From the NCBI RefSeq assembly GCF_003030465.1, contig NZ_CP028339.1:3480041-3544040 (forward strand): a DNA stretch of 64,000 nucleotides, given 5' to 3'. Below are positions 24,972 to 36,026 of the stretch, in pieces. Position 1 is the stretch's first letter. Each line of letters opens with the position of its first letter. The notes under the pieces are model-generated. The model was given only the letters and a program-made list of their open reading frames with translations. It was not told the origin of the DNA and did no database searches. A program made the translations under genes and the position numbers. This DNA is from Thauera aromatica K172 (GTDB taxonomy: Bacteria; Pseudomonadota; Gammaproteobacteria; Burkholderiales; Rhodocyclaceae).

Positions 24972-26717
24972 TCAGCCCTCCTTCACCACCAGCACATCTT
25001 CCATCACCAGATACTGCAGGTCCGAGCCGAAGAACATGTTAAGCGCGTCGGTCGGCGAGCAGATCATCGGCTCGCCGCGGCGGTTGAGCGAAGTGTTGAG
25101 CACCACGCCATTGCCGGTGAGCGTTTCCAGCTCCTTCATCAGGTCGTAATAGCGCGGGTTGAATTCGCGCCGCAGTACCTGGGCGCGCGAAGTGCCGTCC
25201 TCGTGCACTACTTCGGGCACGCGCGTCTTCCACTCTTCCGCGACCTCGAAAGTGAAGGTCATGAACGGCGCCGGATGGTCGGTCTGCAGCATCTGCGGGC
25301 CGACGGTGTCGAGCATGCTGGGGCAGAACGGGCGCCAGCGCTCGCGGAACTTGATCTGCTCGTTGATCCGGTCGGCCACCCCGGGCGCGCTCGGGCAGCC
25401 GAGGATGGAGCGGCCGCCGAGCGCGCGCGGGCCGAACTCCATGCGGCCCTGGAACCAGGCCACCGGGTGGCCGTCGGCGAGGATCCGGGCGATGCGCTGC
25501 GGCACCGCGACGTCGCCGTCCTCGAGCACCTGCCACTGCGGCCGCGCCGGGTGCCTGGCGCAGGCGGCGATGACGTCCTCATTGGTGTAGCGCGGCCCGA
25601 GATAGACGTGTTCCATCTTCTCCACCGCCACGCCGCGCTGCACCGAGACGTAGGACGCCGCCCCCACCGCGGTGCCGGAATCGCCCGAGGCCGGCTGCAC
25701 GAACAGCTCCTTCACTTCCGGGCGGGCGATGATCTTCTGGTTGAGCTTGACGTTGAGCGCGCCGCCGCCGGCGAAGGCGAGCCGTCCGGTCTCGCGCAGG
25801 ATGTCGCCGAGGTAGTGGTCCATCATCTGCAGGGCGAGATCCTCGAACAGCTTCTGCATGCTCGCCGCGTAGTGGATGTAGGGGTCGTCGGCGATGTCGC
25901 CGTGGCGCATCGGCCCCAGCCAGTCGATCAGCTTGGGCGAGAAGTAGTAGCCCTTGCCCTGTTCCTTGTAGCGCCGCAAGCCGATCACGTTGGCGTAGTC
26001 GGTGTTGATGACGAGCTCGCCGTGCTCGAATTTCGCCAGGCGCGAGAAGTCGTAGCGGCTGGGGTCGCCATAGGGCGCCATGCCCATCACCTTGTATTCG
26101 CCGTCGAGCATCTCGAAGCCGAGGTACTCGGTGATCGCGCCGTACAGCCCACCGAGCGAATCGGGGTCGTAGAACTCCTTGATCTTGTGGATGCGGCCGT
26201 TCTCGCCCCAGCCGAAGAAGGTGGTGGCGTACTCACCCTTGCCGTCGATGCCCATGATCGCCGTCTTCTCGGTGAAGCCCGAGCAGTGGTAGGCGCTGGA
26301 AGCATGGGCGAGGTGGTGTTCAACCGGCTCGATGCGCACCTTCCTGAGGTCGAAGCCGAGCTGCGCCAGGCACCATTCGATGCGCTTCTTGTAGCGGTGG
26401 AAGCGGCGGTTGCCCAGCAGGATCGCATCCAGCCCGCGGTCGGGGGCGTACCAGTAGCGCTTCGCGTAGTGCCAGCGCGCCTTTTCGGTGATGCCGATCG
26501 GGGCGAAGGGGATGGCGACGATGTCGACGTCCCCGGGCCGGATGCCGGCGAACTCGAGGCAGAACTTCGCCGCCTCGTAAGGCATGCGGTTCTTGGCGTG
26601 CTTGTCGCGGACGAAGCGCTCCTCTTCCGCCGCGGCGACGAGCCGGCCGTCGAGGTAGAGGGCGGCGGAAGGATCGTGGGTGAGCGCGCCGGAAAGGCCG
26701 AGGATGGTGAGGGACAA
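24972..26717 (-). CDS. NodU/CmcH-type carbamoyltransferase
   Basis: A 581-residue enzyme that transfers a carbamoyl group from carbamoyl phosphate to a sugar hydroxyl. The N-terminal Kae1-like ASKHA domain has ILGLSGALTHDPSAALYLDGRLVAA, the metal-site HHLAHASSAY and GIDGKGEY; the C-terminal domain has GPRALGGRSILGCPS and NTSLNRRGEPMICSP. The start is taken as TTG 26717 because GGAGG lies seven bases upstream and the next residues are the conserved N-terminus; there is no suitable ATG. The substrate is presumably a surface polysaccharide sugar. Confidence 0.9.
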   Translation of the reverse strand: MSLTILGLSGALTHDPSAALYLDGRLVAAAEEERFVRDKHAKNRMPYEAAKFCLEFAGIRPGDVDIVAIPFAPIGITEKARWHYAKRYWYAPDRGLDAILLGNRRFHRYKKRIEWCLAQLGFDLRKVRIEPVEHHLAHASSAYHCSGFTEKTAIMGIDGKGEYATTFFGWGENGRIHKIKEFYDPDSLGGLYGAITEYLGFEMLDGEYKVMGMAPYGDPSRYDFSRLAKFEHGELVINTDYANVIGLRRYKEQGKGYYFSPKLIDWLGPMRHGDIADDPYIHYAASMQKLFEDLALQMMDHYLGDILRETGRLAFAGGGALNVKLNQKIIARPEVKELFVQPASGDSGTAVGAASYVSVQRGVAVEKMEHVYLGPRYTNEDVIAACARHPARPQWQVLEDGDVAVPQRIARILADGHPVAWFQGRMEFGPRALGGRSILGCPSAPGVADRINEQIKFRERWRPFCPSMLDTVGPQMLQTDHPAPFMTFTFEVAEEWKTRVPEVVHEDGTSRAQVLRREFNPRYYDLMKELETLTGNGVVLNTSLNRRGEPMICSPTDALNMFFGSDLQYLVMEDVLVVKEG

Positions 26718-26943
26718 GGGCGAGCCTCCGGGTGAACAGGGGAGCGGACGGCAGGGCGGATGCCGGCTTCGAGGGGGCGAATTATACGCTGCCCGGGAAC
26801 GACGCCCGGCATGCCGGGGAGCACAAGTTGCAGCGCCTCGCAGGCGGTTTCGCGCATTCGCCACAGCCTTGCACCGAGTCCCTGTGCACTGCATGATTGC
26901 CGCCCTCGCGCACGTTTGCAGCGAACAGCCTTGAGCGCCCCCC

Positions 26944-28884
26944 TTGAGCCTTCATCCCACCTACCGACCTGATATCGACGGCCTGCGGGCGGTCGCGATC
27001 GTTCCCGTCATCCTGTTCCATTACGGGCTTTCCGGATTCGAGGGCGGTTACGTCGGCGTCGATGTGTTCTTCGTCATTTCCGGGTATCTGATCACGTCGA
27101 TCCTCCACCGCGAGATGAGGATGGGCGTATTTTCCTTCGCCGCCTTCTACGAGCGCCGGATCCGGCGCCTGCTGCCGGCATTCGCGGTGGTCACCGGGGC
27201 GAGCTTCCTCGCCGGCTGCATCTGGTTCCTGCCGGCCGATCTGGAAGCGCTCTCATCCAGCCTGGTCGCAGCATGGTTCTTCGCTGCCAACCTGTATTTC
27301 TGGAAGAAAACCGACTATTTCGATGCCGAAGCGATCGACAAACCCCTTCTTCATACCTGGTCGCTGGCCGTAGAAGAACAGTTCTACATCGTCTTTCCCT
27401 GCCTGCTGCTGGCGGCGCTGCGCTGGTTTCCCGCCCATCTCCGAACAATCATCGCCGGCTGCGCACTGCTCTCCCTGCTGGCGGCGGCAGCGGTCGTCCG
27501 ACATGCGCCGGAGGCCGCCTTCTATCTGCCGCATCTGCGCGCATGGGAGCTGCTCGCCGGTGCCCTGCTGGCGCTTCGGGTGATCCCCCCGCCGCAGACC
27601 GCCGCCCTGCGCGATGCGCTGGCGACCGCCGGCCTGGCACTGATCGGCCTTGCCGTGTTCACCTTCGACGCGGCCACCCTGTTCCCCGGACTCAGCGCGG
27701 TGATTCCGGTCCTCGGCACGGCGATGGTCATCACCGCCGGCAGCGCTGGTGGAGCGCGGTGCAACCACATCCTCGGCGCAAGGCCGCTCGTTCTCACCGG
27801 CCTGCTGTCGTATTCGCTCTATCTCTGGCACTGGCCGCTCTTCGTTTTCGCCCACTATCGTCTCGGACGCGCCCCGGCGGGGCTCGAACTGCTGTGGCTG
27901 GCCGCCCTCACCCTGGTGCTGGCGGTGCTTTCGTGGCGTTACGTCGAGCGCCCGCTGAGAGGGAAAAGCCGCCGACTGACGCGCCGCACCCTGTTCCGCG
28001 CCACCGCACTGACCGTCGGCCTCGCCAGCCTGGCGGGAATCGGTGTGCGCCTGAGCGGCGGCCTGCCCATGCGCCTTCCCGCAGCCGTAGTGGCGACCGC
28101 AGCCATCGCCGAAGAGCCGATCCCTTTTCGCGAAGCCTGTTCAGGCCTCGGACTCGACGCCATCCGCGACGGCGGTCTATGCACGTTGGGCAAAAACGGC
28201 GCGCCCGGATTCCTCCTCTGGGGAGATTCCCATGCGCTATCGCTGGCCCCCGCCGTCGACCATGCGGCCTCGCAGGAAGGGCTCGGCGGGCGCTTTGCGG
28301 GAAAATCCGCCTGCCCGCCGCTGCTCGGCACGCTCGAGTTCAAGCGTTCAAAAACGAGCTGCACCGGATTCAATCACGCGGTGCTCGAGTACATCGACCG
28401 CGAGCCGTCGCTGCGCACGGTGTTCCTCGTCGCCCGCTGGTCGTACTACCTCTCCATTGCGCAATCCGACGAGGACCGGCGGCGCTTTGCCGATGCCCTC
28501 GAAGCGCTGGTGGAGCGGCTTCACGCACGCGGCATCCGCGTGGTGGTGGTCGAGCAGGTCCCCGAAATGCCGGGCAGCATTCCCTCCCTGGCCGCGCGCG
28601 CGGCGTGGTTCGGCTGGCCTCCGGCGGACGACCTTCCCGCCGCCGAGTACCGCCGCCAGCAAGGGGCGCTGCGGGCGATGCTCGGCATCGCCGACGTTTC
28701 CGTGACCCCCTCCGGTTTCGAACTGCTCGACCCGGGCCACGCATTTTGCGACGATGACCGCTGCCGCGCCCTCCGCGCCGGCAAGCCGCTGTATCGCGAT
28801 GCGCACCATCTCTCGCAAGAAGGTGCTGCCCTGCTGATCCCGCTGTTTCAACACTCCCTCGCCTCGGACAAAGGCGGCACATGA
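26944..28884 (+). CDS. OafA/YrhL-type acyltransferase with SGNH domain
   Basis: A 646-residue O-acyltransferase. The N-terminal acyltransferase-3 domain (residues 1 to about 350, about ten helices) begins YRPDIDGLRAVAIVPVILFH and has GVDVFFVISGYLIT and RRIRRLLPA. The C-terminal periplasmic SGNH domain has the catalytic Ser in WGDSHALSL and DAHHLSQEG for the Asp-His pair. The pair usually O-acetylates a cell-surface glycan. The start is TTG at 26944; no ATG precedes the conserved motif. Confidence 0.9.
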   Translation: MSLHPTYRPDIDGLRAVAIVPVILFHYGLSGFEGGYVGVDVFFVISGYLITSILHREMRMGVFSFAAFYERRIRRLLPAFAVVTGASFLAGCIWFLPADLEALSSSLVAAWFFAANLYFWKKTDYFDAEAIDKPLLHTWSLAVEEQFYIVFPCLLLAALRWFPAHLRTIIAGCALLSLLAAAAVVRHAPEAAFYLPHLRAWELLAGALLALRVIPPPQTAALRDALATAGLALIGLAVFTFDAATLFPGLSAVIPVLGTAMVITAGSAGGARCNHILGARPLVLTGLLSYSLYLWHWPLFVFAHYRLGRAPAGLELLWLAALTLVLAVLSWRYVERPLRGKSRRLTRRTLFRATALTVGLASLAGIGVRLSGGLPMRLPAAVVATAAIAEEPIPFREACSGLGLDAIRDGGLCTLGKNGAPGFLLWGDSHALSLAPAVDHAASQEGLGGRFAGKSACPPLLGTLEFKRSKTSCTGFNHAVLEYIDREPSLRTVFLVARWSYYLSIAQSDEDRRRFADALEALVERLHARGIRVVVVEQVPEMPGSIPSLAARAAWFGWPPADDLPAAEYRRQQGALRAMLGIADVSVTPSGFELLDPGHAFCDDDRCRALRAGKPLYRDAHHLSQEGAALLIPLFQHSLASDKGGT

Positions 28885-28897
28885 AGCCTGCAGATCG

Positions 28898-29845
28898 ATG
28901 AGCACCTCACTTCTGGTCACCGGCGCGAGCGGCTTCATCGGGCGCCCCCTCCTGCGCCGGCTGCAGGCGGAGGGCCGGCAGGCGGTGGGCACCGCCCGCC
29001 GGCCGCCGCCGGGCAGCGGGCTGCAGCCCGGCCCCGCCCTCGGCCCCGACGCCGACTGGCGCGGGCTGCTTGGCGGGCGCGAGGTGGTCGTCCATGCCGC
29101 GGCGCGCGTCCACGTCATGAACGACGGCGCCGCCGATCCGCTCGCCGAGTTCCGCCGCGTCAACGTCGACGGCACCCTGCAACTGGCCCGGCAGGCGGCC
29201 CGCGCGGGCGTGCGGCGCTTCATCTTCATCAGCTCGGTCAAGGTCAATGGCGAATGCTCGCCACCGGGCCGCCCCTTTTGCGCGCACGACCGCCCCGCGC
29301 CCGGCGACCCCTACGCCCTCTCCAAGCACGAGGCCGAACAGGGCCTGCTCACCCTGTCCGCCAGCACCGGCATGGACGTCACCGTCATCCGTCCGCCGCT
29401 GGTCCACGGCCCCGGCGTCAAGGCCAACCTGCAGACCCTGATGCGCTGGCTCGCGCGCGGCCTGCCCCTGCCGCTCGGCGCCATCCGGCACAACCGGCGC
29501 TCGCTGGTGGGGGTGGACAACCTGGTGGACCTGATCACGACCTGCATCGACCACCCCGCCGCCGCGAACCGGACCTTCATGGTTTCCGACGGCGAGGACC
29601 TGTCCACGACCGCGCTGTTGCTGCGTCTGGCCGCGGCGATGGCCGTGCCGGCCCGGCTGCTGCCGGTACCGCCGTGGCTGCTGGCGCTGGGCGGGACGCT
29701 GAGCGGACGGCAGGCGATGGTCCGGCGTCTGTGCAGCAACCTGCAGGTAGACATCGCGCCGACCTGCGCAGCGCTCGGCTGGACCCCGCCCATCGGCGTC
29801 GATGAAGGCCTGCGGCGTATGGCCGCCGGCGCCGGAGGAGAATGA
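28898..29845 (+). CDS. NAD-dependent sugar epimerase/dehydratase (WbpV-like)
   Basis: A 315-residue extended short-chain dehydrogenase. LVTGASGFIGRPLL at residues 5-18 binds NAD, FIFISSVKVNGE gives the catalytic Ser, and DPYALSKHEAEQ the Tyr-Lys pair. The overall pattern is that of the UDP-N-acetylglucosamine/UDP-glucose 4-epimerase-like enzymes (WbpV/WbpK) that partner WecA/WbpL-type transferases in O-antigen initiation. It ends where the next gene starts (TGAATG). Confidence 0.82.
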   Translation: MSTSLLVTGASGFIGRPLLRRLQAEGRQAVGTARRPPPGSGLQPGPALGPDADWRGLLGGREVVVHAAARVHVMNDGAADPLAEFRRVNVDGTLQLARQAARAGVRRFIFISSVKVNGECSPPGRPFCAHDRPAPGDPYALSKHEAEQGLLTLSASTGMDVTVIRPPLVHGPGVKANLQTLMRWLARGLPLPLGAIRHNRRSLVGVDNLVDLITTCIDHPAAANRTFMVSDGEDLSTTALLLRLAAAMAVPARLLPVPPWLLALGGTLSGRQAMVRRLCSNLQVDIAPTCAALGWTPPIGVDEGLRRMAAGAGGE

Positions 29846-30871
29846 ATGGGGGTGCTTGCCCAACTCGGCCTGATCCTCGCCGTCGGCGCCCTCTCGGCCG
29901 CCCTGACCGGCCTGCTGCGCCGCTATGCACTGGCGCGCGGCATCATCGACGTGCCCAACGCGCGCAGCTCGCACGCCCTGCCGACGCCACGCGGCGGCGG
30001 CGTCGCGATCGTGCTCGGTACCGCACTCGCGCTGCCCGCGCTGTGGGCGGCGGAAGTGATCGCGCCGGCGCAGCTGTGGGCCCTGCTCGGGGCGGGCGGG
30101 GCGGTGGCGGTGGTCGGGTTCGCCGACGACCACGGACACATCGCGGCACGCTGGCGGCTGCTGGCCCATTTCAGCGCCGCCGCCTGGGCGCTGGCCTGGC
30201 TCGGCGGCCTGCCCCCCGTGCCGTTCCTCACCGCCCTGCAGATGCCGGGCTGGGTCGGTGCCGTTTTCGGCGCGCTGTACCTGGTCTGGATGCTCAACCT
30301 GTACAACTTCATGGACGGCATCGACGGCATCGCCGGCGTCGAAGCGGTTTGCACCGGTCTTGGCGGCGGCGCGCTCTACCTGCTGTCCGGGCATCCGGCG
30401 CTGTCGCTCCTGCCGCTGGTGCTGGCCGCCGCAGCCGCGGGCTTCCTGTGCTGGAACTTCCCGCCGGCGAAGATTTTCATGGGCGATGCGGGCAGCGGCT
30501 TCCTCGGCATCACCCTGGGAGTGCTGTCGCTGCAGGCCGGCTGGGTGTCGCCGCAGCTGTTCTGGGCCTGGGTGATCCTGCTCGGCGTGTTCGTGACCGA
30601 CGCCACCATGACCCTGCTGCGCCGCCTGCTGCGGGGCGAAAAGCTCTACCAGGCCCACCGTAGCCATGCCTATCAGCACGCGGCCCGGCACTTCGGCCGC
30701 CACCGGCCGGTGACGCTGGCGGTGGCGGCGATCAACCTGCTGTGGCTGCTGCCGCTCGCGCTGGGGGTGGGCAGCGGAATCCTGGATGTTCTCGCCGGCG
30801 TCGTGCTCGCCTACGCTCCGCTGGTGCTGCTGGCCTTCCGCTTCCGCGCCGGGGCCGCCGAAAAGCAGTGA
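29846..30871 (+). CDS. WecA/WbpL-like undecaprenyl-phosphate sugar-phosphotransferase
   Basis: A 341-residue polytopic protein of the MraY/WecA family (about ten helices). It begins GIIDVPNARSSHALPTPRGGG, has the metal-binding VGFADDH, the catalytic MLNLYNFMDGIDGIAG and GDAGSGFLGITLG, and the cytoplasmic RSHAYQHA loop. It loads the first sugar of O-antigen or another glycan onto undecaprenyl phosphate. It is directly downstream of the epimerase that would make its donor and upstream of the WbpM-like gene. Confidence 0.9.
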   Translation: MGVLAQLGLILAVGALSAALTGLLRRYALARGIIDVPNARSSHALPTPRGGGVAIVLGTALALPALWAAEVIAPAQLWALLGAGGAVAVVGFADDHGHIAARWRLLAHFSAAAWALAWLGGLPPVPFLTALQMPGWVGAVFGALYLVWMLNLYNFMDGIDGIAGVEAVCTGLGGGALYLLSGHPALSLLPLVLAAAAAGFLCWNFPPAKIFMGDAGSGFLGITLGVLSLQAGWVSPQLFWAWVILLGVFVTDATMTLLRRLLRGEKLYQAHRSHAYQHAARHFGRHRPVTLAVAAINLLWLLPLALGVGSGILDVLAGVVLAYAPLVLLAFRFRAGAAEKQ

Positions 30872-31059
30872 TGTCGAGTGCCGCCGGGAAACGGCTTTGC
30901 CCTTTCCGCCCCCCGGGGGCGCGGGCAAGGCTGGGGCGGCGCGGCGTTTTCTTGTGAGCAAGTGAGACAAATCGATTCGCCACGCCATCCCTGCCCGGGC
31001 AAGCGGTTAGAATCGCGACCGCGCTCACCGGACAGGACTGGCCGGCGCGGCGCCACCCC

Positions 31060-32991
<1,932 letters not shown>

Positions 32992-33031
32992 GCTTTTGAC
33001 GAGGCAACAAGCGCACTGCAATCACTAGAAT

Positions 33032-33145
33032 TTTCCTGATCGGGAAAGTTTTTGATGTGGCCGCACGCTTATCCGAAAAATTCCCGAACGGGAAAGATCG
33101 CTTGCACCCTTCTTGACCCTGTCCGATAATTTCCCGAACGGGAAA
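33032..33145 (+). promoter_or_regulatory. Three HipB-type operator palindromes
   Basis: Three copies of a 16-bp palindrome precede hipB: TTTCCTGATCGGGAAA (33032-33047), ATTCCCGAACGGGAAA (33080-33095) and TTTCCCGAACGGGAAA (33130-33145). Centres are 48 and 50 bp apart, close to five helical turns, so dimers would sit on one face and could loop or bend the DNA. The last copy ends nine bases before the hipB start. Confidence 0.8.
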
Positions 33146-33153
33146 GAAAATCG

Positions 33154-33399
33154 GTGATGGGCTCCATACGGACTACGGAACAACTCGGTAACGCACTCCG
33201 TGCTGCACGCAAGCAGCTGGGCCTGACGCAGCCCCAGTTGGCGTTGTCGGCAGGGGTTGGGGTTCGCTTCATCGTCGACCTTGAAGCGGGCAAGCCGACG
33301 CTGCGTCTGGAAAATGTGCTGCGCGTGATCGACGCCTTGGGCGGAGAGATCCAACTCACCGGCTTGCCATCGACCCCGGCGGTAAATCCGGAGGGGTAG
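33154..33399 (+). CDS. hipB: HipB-like XRE-family antitoxin/repressor
   Basis: An 81-residue helix-turn-helix protein: LGNALRAARKQLGLTQPQLALSAGVGVRFIVDLEAGKPTLRL is split over the five helices of the XRE fold, and the C-terminal GGEIQLTGLPS is typical of HipB. It would bind the three palindromes upstream and repress its own operon and, in an intact system, neutralise HipA. The hipA gene starts five bases after its stop. The second codon is also ATG. Confidence 0.85.
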   Translation: MMGSIRTTEQLGNALRAARKQLGLTQPQLALSAGVGVRFIVDLEAGKPTLRLENVLRVIDALGGEIQLTGLPSTPAVNPEG

Positions 33400-33404
33400 C
33401 GACC

Positions 33405-34372
33405 ATGGCACGTGAACTGGATGTATGGCTGTTCGCTGACCGAATCGGCACCCTGAGCCTGGTGGAGGGCCGGCTGGGTTTCCGTTACAGCACGGATTGG
33501 CTCTCACGTTCAGACGCGGTGGCCTTGTCCAGTTCCCTGCCGCTGCGAGCAGAGCCATTCGACGATCACCACACTCGCCCCTTCTTTGGGGGGCTGTTGC
33601 CAGAGGGGCAACTCCGGCGCCTCATTGCACAGCAGTTTCAGGTATCGAGCCAGAATGACTTTGCGCTGCTCGATCGCATCGGCGGGGAGTGTGCCGGCGC
33701 CGTGACCTTGCTGGAGCCAGGGCAGGCGATCCCCACTCTTGAGCAAGGCGCCGACGTTCAGTGGCTGGGCGACGAAGAGATCGTCGCCATTCTCGATGAA
33801 CTGCCGCATCGGCCGATGTTGGCCGGCAAGGATGGCCTGCGGCTTTCACTGGCGGGCGCTCAAGACAAATTGCCGGTGGTTTTCGATGGCGCCCGGATCG
33901 GGCTGCCGCGAAACGGAACGCCCAGCTCACATATCTTGAAGCCAGCCATCCGTACCCTGGCGGACACCGTCACCAACGAAGGCTTCTGCCTGGCGTTGGC
34001 CGGGGCGATGCAGCTCAAGCCGGCCAGGTCACAGGTGCGTTCCGTGTTGGACCGACCGTTCCTGCTGGTCGAGCGCTACGACCGGGTGGCCAATGCACAA
34101 GGCCAGCGGCAGCGCCTGCACCAGGAGGATTTTTGCCAGGCGCTGGGCGTGGTGCCGGAAATGAAATACCAGAACGAAGGTGGCCCGGACCTAGGACCAG
34201 TTCGCTGCAGCAGCTGGCCTGGGCAAAGTCGATGCCGCCGGCTGCGGGGAAACTCCAGTCCGACCCCGAGTGTGGCTTCACCGGCCATGTTGTGGTTGAG
34301 CAAATCGTGACCTTGATCGAGCAACGCTGTGCCCTGACGACAAGAAGGCTCAGCGCACCTGCGCCGGAGTGA
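33405..34372 (+). pseudogene. hipA: HipA-like toxin kinase, internally deleted
   Basis: The N-terminal half is a good HipA: the N1 subdomain (LDVWLFADRIGTLSL, SLPLRAEPF, PFFGGLLPEG), then LAGAQDKLPVV, SHILKPAIR and LLVERYDRV. After ALGVVPEMKYQNEGGPDL (near 34190) the homology stops in frame and the protein ends in about 45 unrelated residues at 34310. In another frame 34200-34372 encodes a tail (VVVEQIVTLIEQRCALTTRRL) like the HipA C-terminus. The simplest reading is a deletion of about 130-150 codons, out of frame, that removed the HxD and DFG kinase motifs. The truncated product cannot phosphorylate targets but could still bind HipB. GC content is lower than in the flanks, indicating transfer. 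Confidence 0.8.
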
Positions 34373-34460
34373 CGTAGCGGATGTCGCAGTGGCGGTGCTC
34401 GAAATTGCACCCGCGCACCAGGTCGCGTCCCCAGAGGCGTGCATCTTCCAGGGTCACCAC
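34350..34460 (-). CDS. Possible short ORF or gene remnant, unrecognised
   Basis: From GTG 34460 to TGA 34350 the minus strand reads about 36 residues with a balanced composition (VVTLEDARLWGRDLV, then a CNFEHRHCDIRY segment with paired Cys and His). It follows the GmhA-HldE2 fusion by 14 bases and overlaps the end of the hipA remnant. It may be a small gene or the tail of a gene lost when hipBA arrived. No family is recognised and it may be chance. Confidence 0.25.
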   Translation of the reverse strand: MVTLEDARLWGRDLVRGCNFEHRHCDIRYVTPAQVR

Positions 34461-34474
34461 CCAGCCGCCGCCAA

Positions 34475-35527
34475 TCAGCGGCGGATCTTCTCGATCAGCC
34501 CGCTGGTCGAGTGCCCTTCGACGAAGCCGAGCACCTTGACTTCGCCGCCGGCCCGGCGCACGCAGTCGCCGCCGGCGATCTGCTCGGGAGTGTAGTCGCC
34601 GCCCTTCACCAGCACGTCGGGTAGCACCGCGCAGATCAGGCGCTCGGGAGTGTCTTCGGCAAAGGGGACGACCCAGTCCACGCAGCCGAGCGCGGCGAGC
34701 ATGCGCAGGCGGTGGTCGAGCGGGTTCACCGGCCGGCGCTCGCCTTTCAACCGCCGCACCGAATCGTCGTCGTTGACGGCGACGATGAGGCGATCGCCCA
34801 GCGCGCGCGCCTGTTCGAGGTACTCGATGTGGCCGGGGTGAAGGATGTCGAAGCAGCCGTTGGTCATCACCACGCGGGCGCCGGCCTCACGCGCGGCACG
34901 CACGGCGGCGACCGCCTCGGCTTCGCCCAGCACGCCGCCGCAGCGGTCGCCGCCGACCGGGCCGGCGGCGGCCAGATGCGCATCGACGTGGGCACACCAG
35001 ATGTGGCCGACCATGATGTGGCATTCCTGGATGTGCGCGGTCTCGGCCACCCCGATGGTGACGGCGACGTCGACCAGATCGCGCAGCCTGCCGCCGTCGC
35101 GCCCGAGCAGGCCGATCAGCTCGCAGCCGCGCGCGCGCGCTGCGTGCATGGCGGCGATGACGTTGGGGCTGTTGCCGCTGGTGGAGATCCCCACAACCAC
35201 ATCGCCGGGCCGGGCGAGCGCCTCGACCTGGCGGGCGAAGACGCTGTCGTAGCCATAGTCGTTGCCCACCGCGGTGAGGATCGACGTGTCGGTGGTCAGC
35301 GCGATCGCCGGCAAACCGCGGCGCTCGGCGACGAAGCGCCCGACCAGTTCGGCGGCGATGTGCTGCGCGTCCGCCGCGCTGCCGCCGTTGCCGCACAGCA
35401 GCAGCGTGTTGCCGCGGTTGATCGCCGCGCCGATGCGCTGCGCGGCGGCGGCCACCGCCGGCGCGACGGCGCGCAGCGCGGCCACGGCGGCAAGATGCTT
35501 GTCGATGTACTGGGCGATGAAGGTCAT
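34475..35527 (-). CDS. gmhA-hldE2: GmhA-HldE2 fusion: heptose isomerase/adenylyltransferase
   Basis: A single 350-residue frame joins two enzymes. Residues 1 to about 190 are sedoheptulose-7-phosphate isomerase (SIS fold): [32 protein letters not shown], zinc ligands in AQHIAAE and ECHIMVGH. After a short linker, residues about 205-350 are heptose-1-phosphate adenylyltransferase: [20 protein letters not shown] with the HxGH motif, [12 protein letters not shown], and [12 protein letters not shown]. In most bacteria GmhA is separate and the adenylyltransferase is fused to the HldE kinase; here the kinase is alone at 2777. The protein supplies the first and fourth steps to ADP-heptose. The start ATG at 35527 begins the usual GmhA N-terminus. 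Confidence 0.9.
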   Translation of the reverse strand: MTFIAQYIDKHLAAVAALRAVAPAVAAAAQRIGAAINRGNTLLLCGNGGSAADAQHIAAELVGRFVAERRGLPAIALTTDTSILTAVGNDYGYDSVFARQVEALARPGDVVVGISTSGNSPNVIAAMHAARARGCELIGLLGRDGGRLRDLVDVAVTIGVAETAHIQECHIMVGHIWCAHVDAHLAAAGPVGGDRCGGVLGEAEAVAAVRAAREAGARVVMTNGCFDILHPGHIEYLEQARALGDRLIVAVNDDDSVRRLKGERRPVNPLDHRLRMLAALGCVDWVVPFAEDTPERLICAVLPDVLVKGGDYTPEQIAGGDCVRRAGGEVKVLGFVEGHSTSGLIEKIRR

Positions 35528-35651
35528 GGCGGAACTCGTGATGCGGGTCGCGGACAGGCGCGCGGGAAAGACTTGATGCGGGAAAAGGCATCGGCCGGAG
35601 GTGCGATGTTAACATGAGCCGCATTCCGGGCACGCCGCCCGCAAATCCGCC

Positions 35652-36026
35652 ATGAACGCACCGCCCCAGAGCCCCCTCCTGATCGTCCTCACCACCCTCC
35701 CCGACCCGGCTGCCGCCCAGGCGCTGGCGGCGACGCTGATCGAGGACGGGCTGGCGGCGTGCGTCAATGTGCTCGCTCCCTGCACCTCGGTCTATCGCTG
35801 GCAGGGCAAAATCGAAACGGCCACCGAGACCCCGCTCCTGATCAAAACCACCGCCGCCGTCTATCCTGCGCTGGAGGCGGCGATCGGGGCCCGCCACCCC
35901 TACGAACTTCCCGAAATCGTGGCGGTCCCTGTGGAGCGGGGCCTGCCCGCCTACCTCGACTGGGTGCGCACGAACGCCACACCGTCCCTGCCGCCTCCAG
36001 CCCGATCCGACCCTTCAGCCGAATGA
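35652..36026 (+). CDS. cutA: Divalent cation tolerance protein CutA
   Basis: A 124-residue protein with the CutA1 ferredoxin-like fold: LLIVLTTLPDPAAAQALAATL, GLAACVNVL, TSVYRWQGKIE, ETPLLIKTT and HPYELPEIVAVP. CutA forms trimers and is linked to copper tolerance. The dsbD start overlaps its stop (ATGA); cutA-dsbD is a common pair in proteobacteria. Confidence 0.93.
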   Translation: MNAPPQSPLLIVLTTLPDPAAAQALAATLIEDGLAACVNVLAPCTSVYRWQGKIETATETPLLIKTTAAVYPALEAAIGARHPYELPEIVAVPVERGLPAYLDWVRTNATPSLPPPARSDPSAE

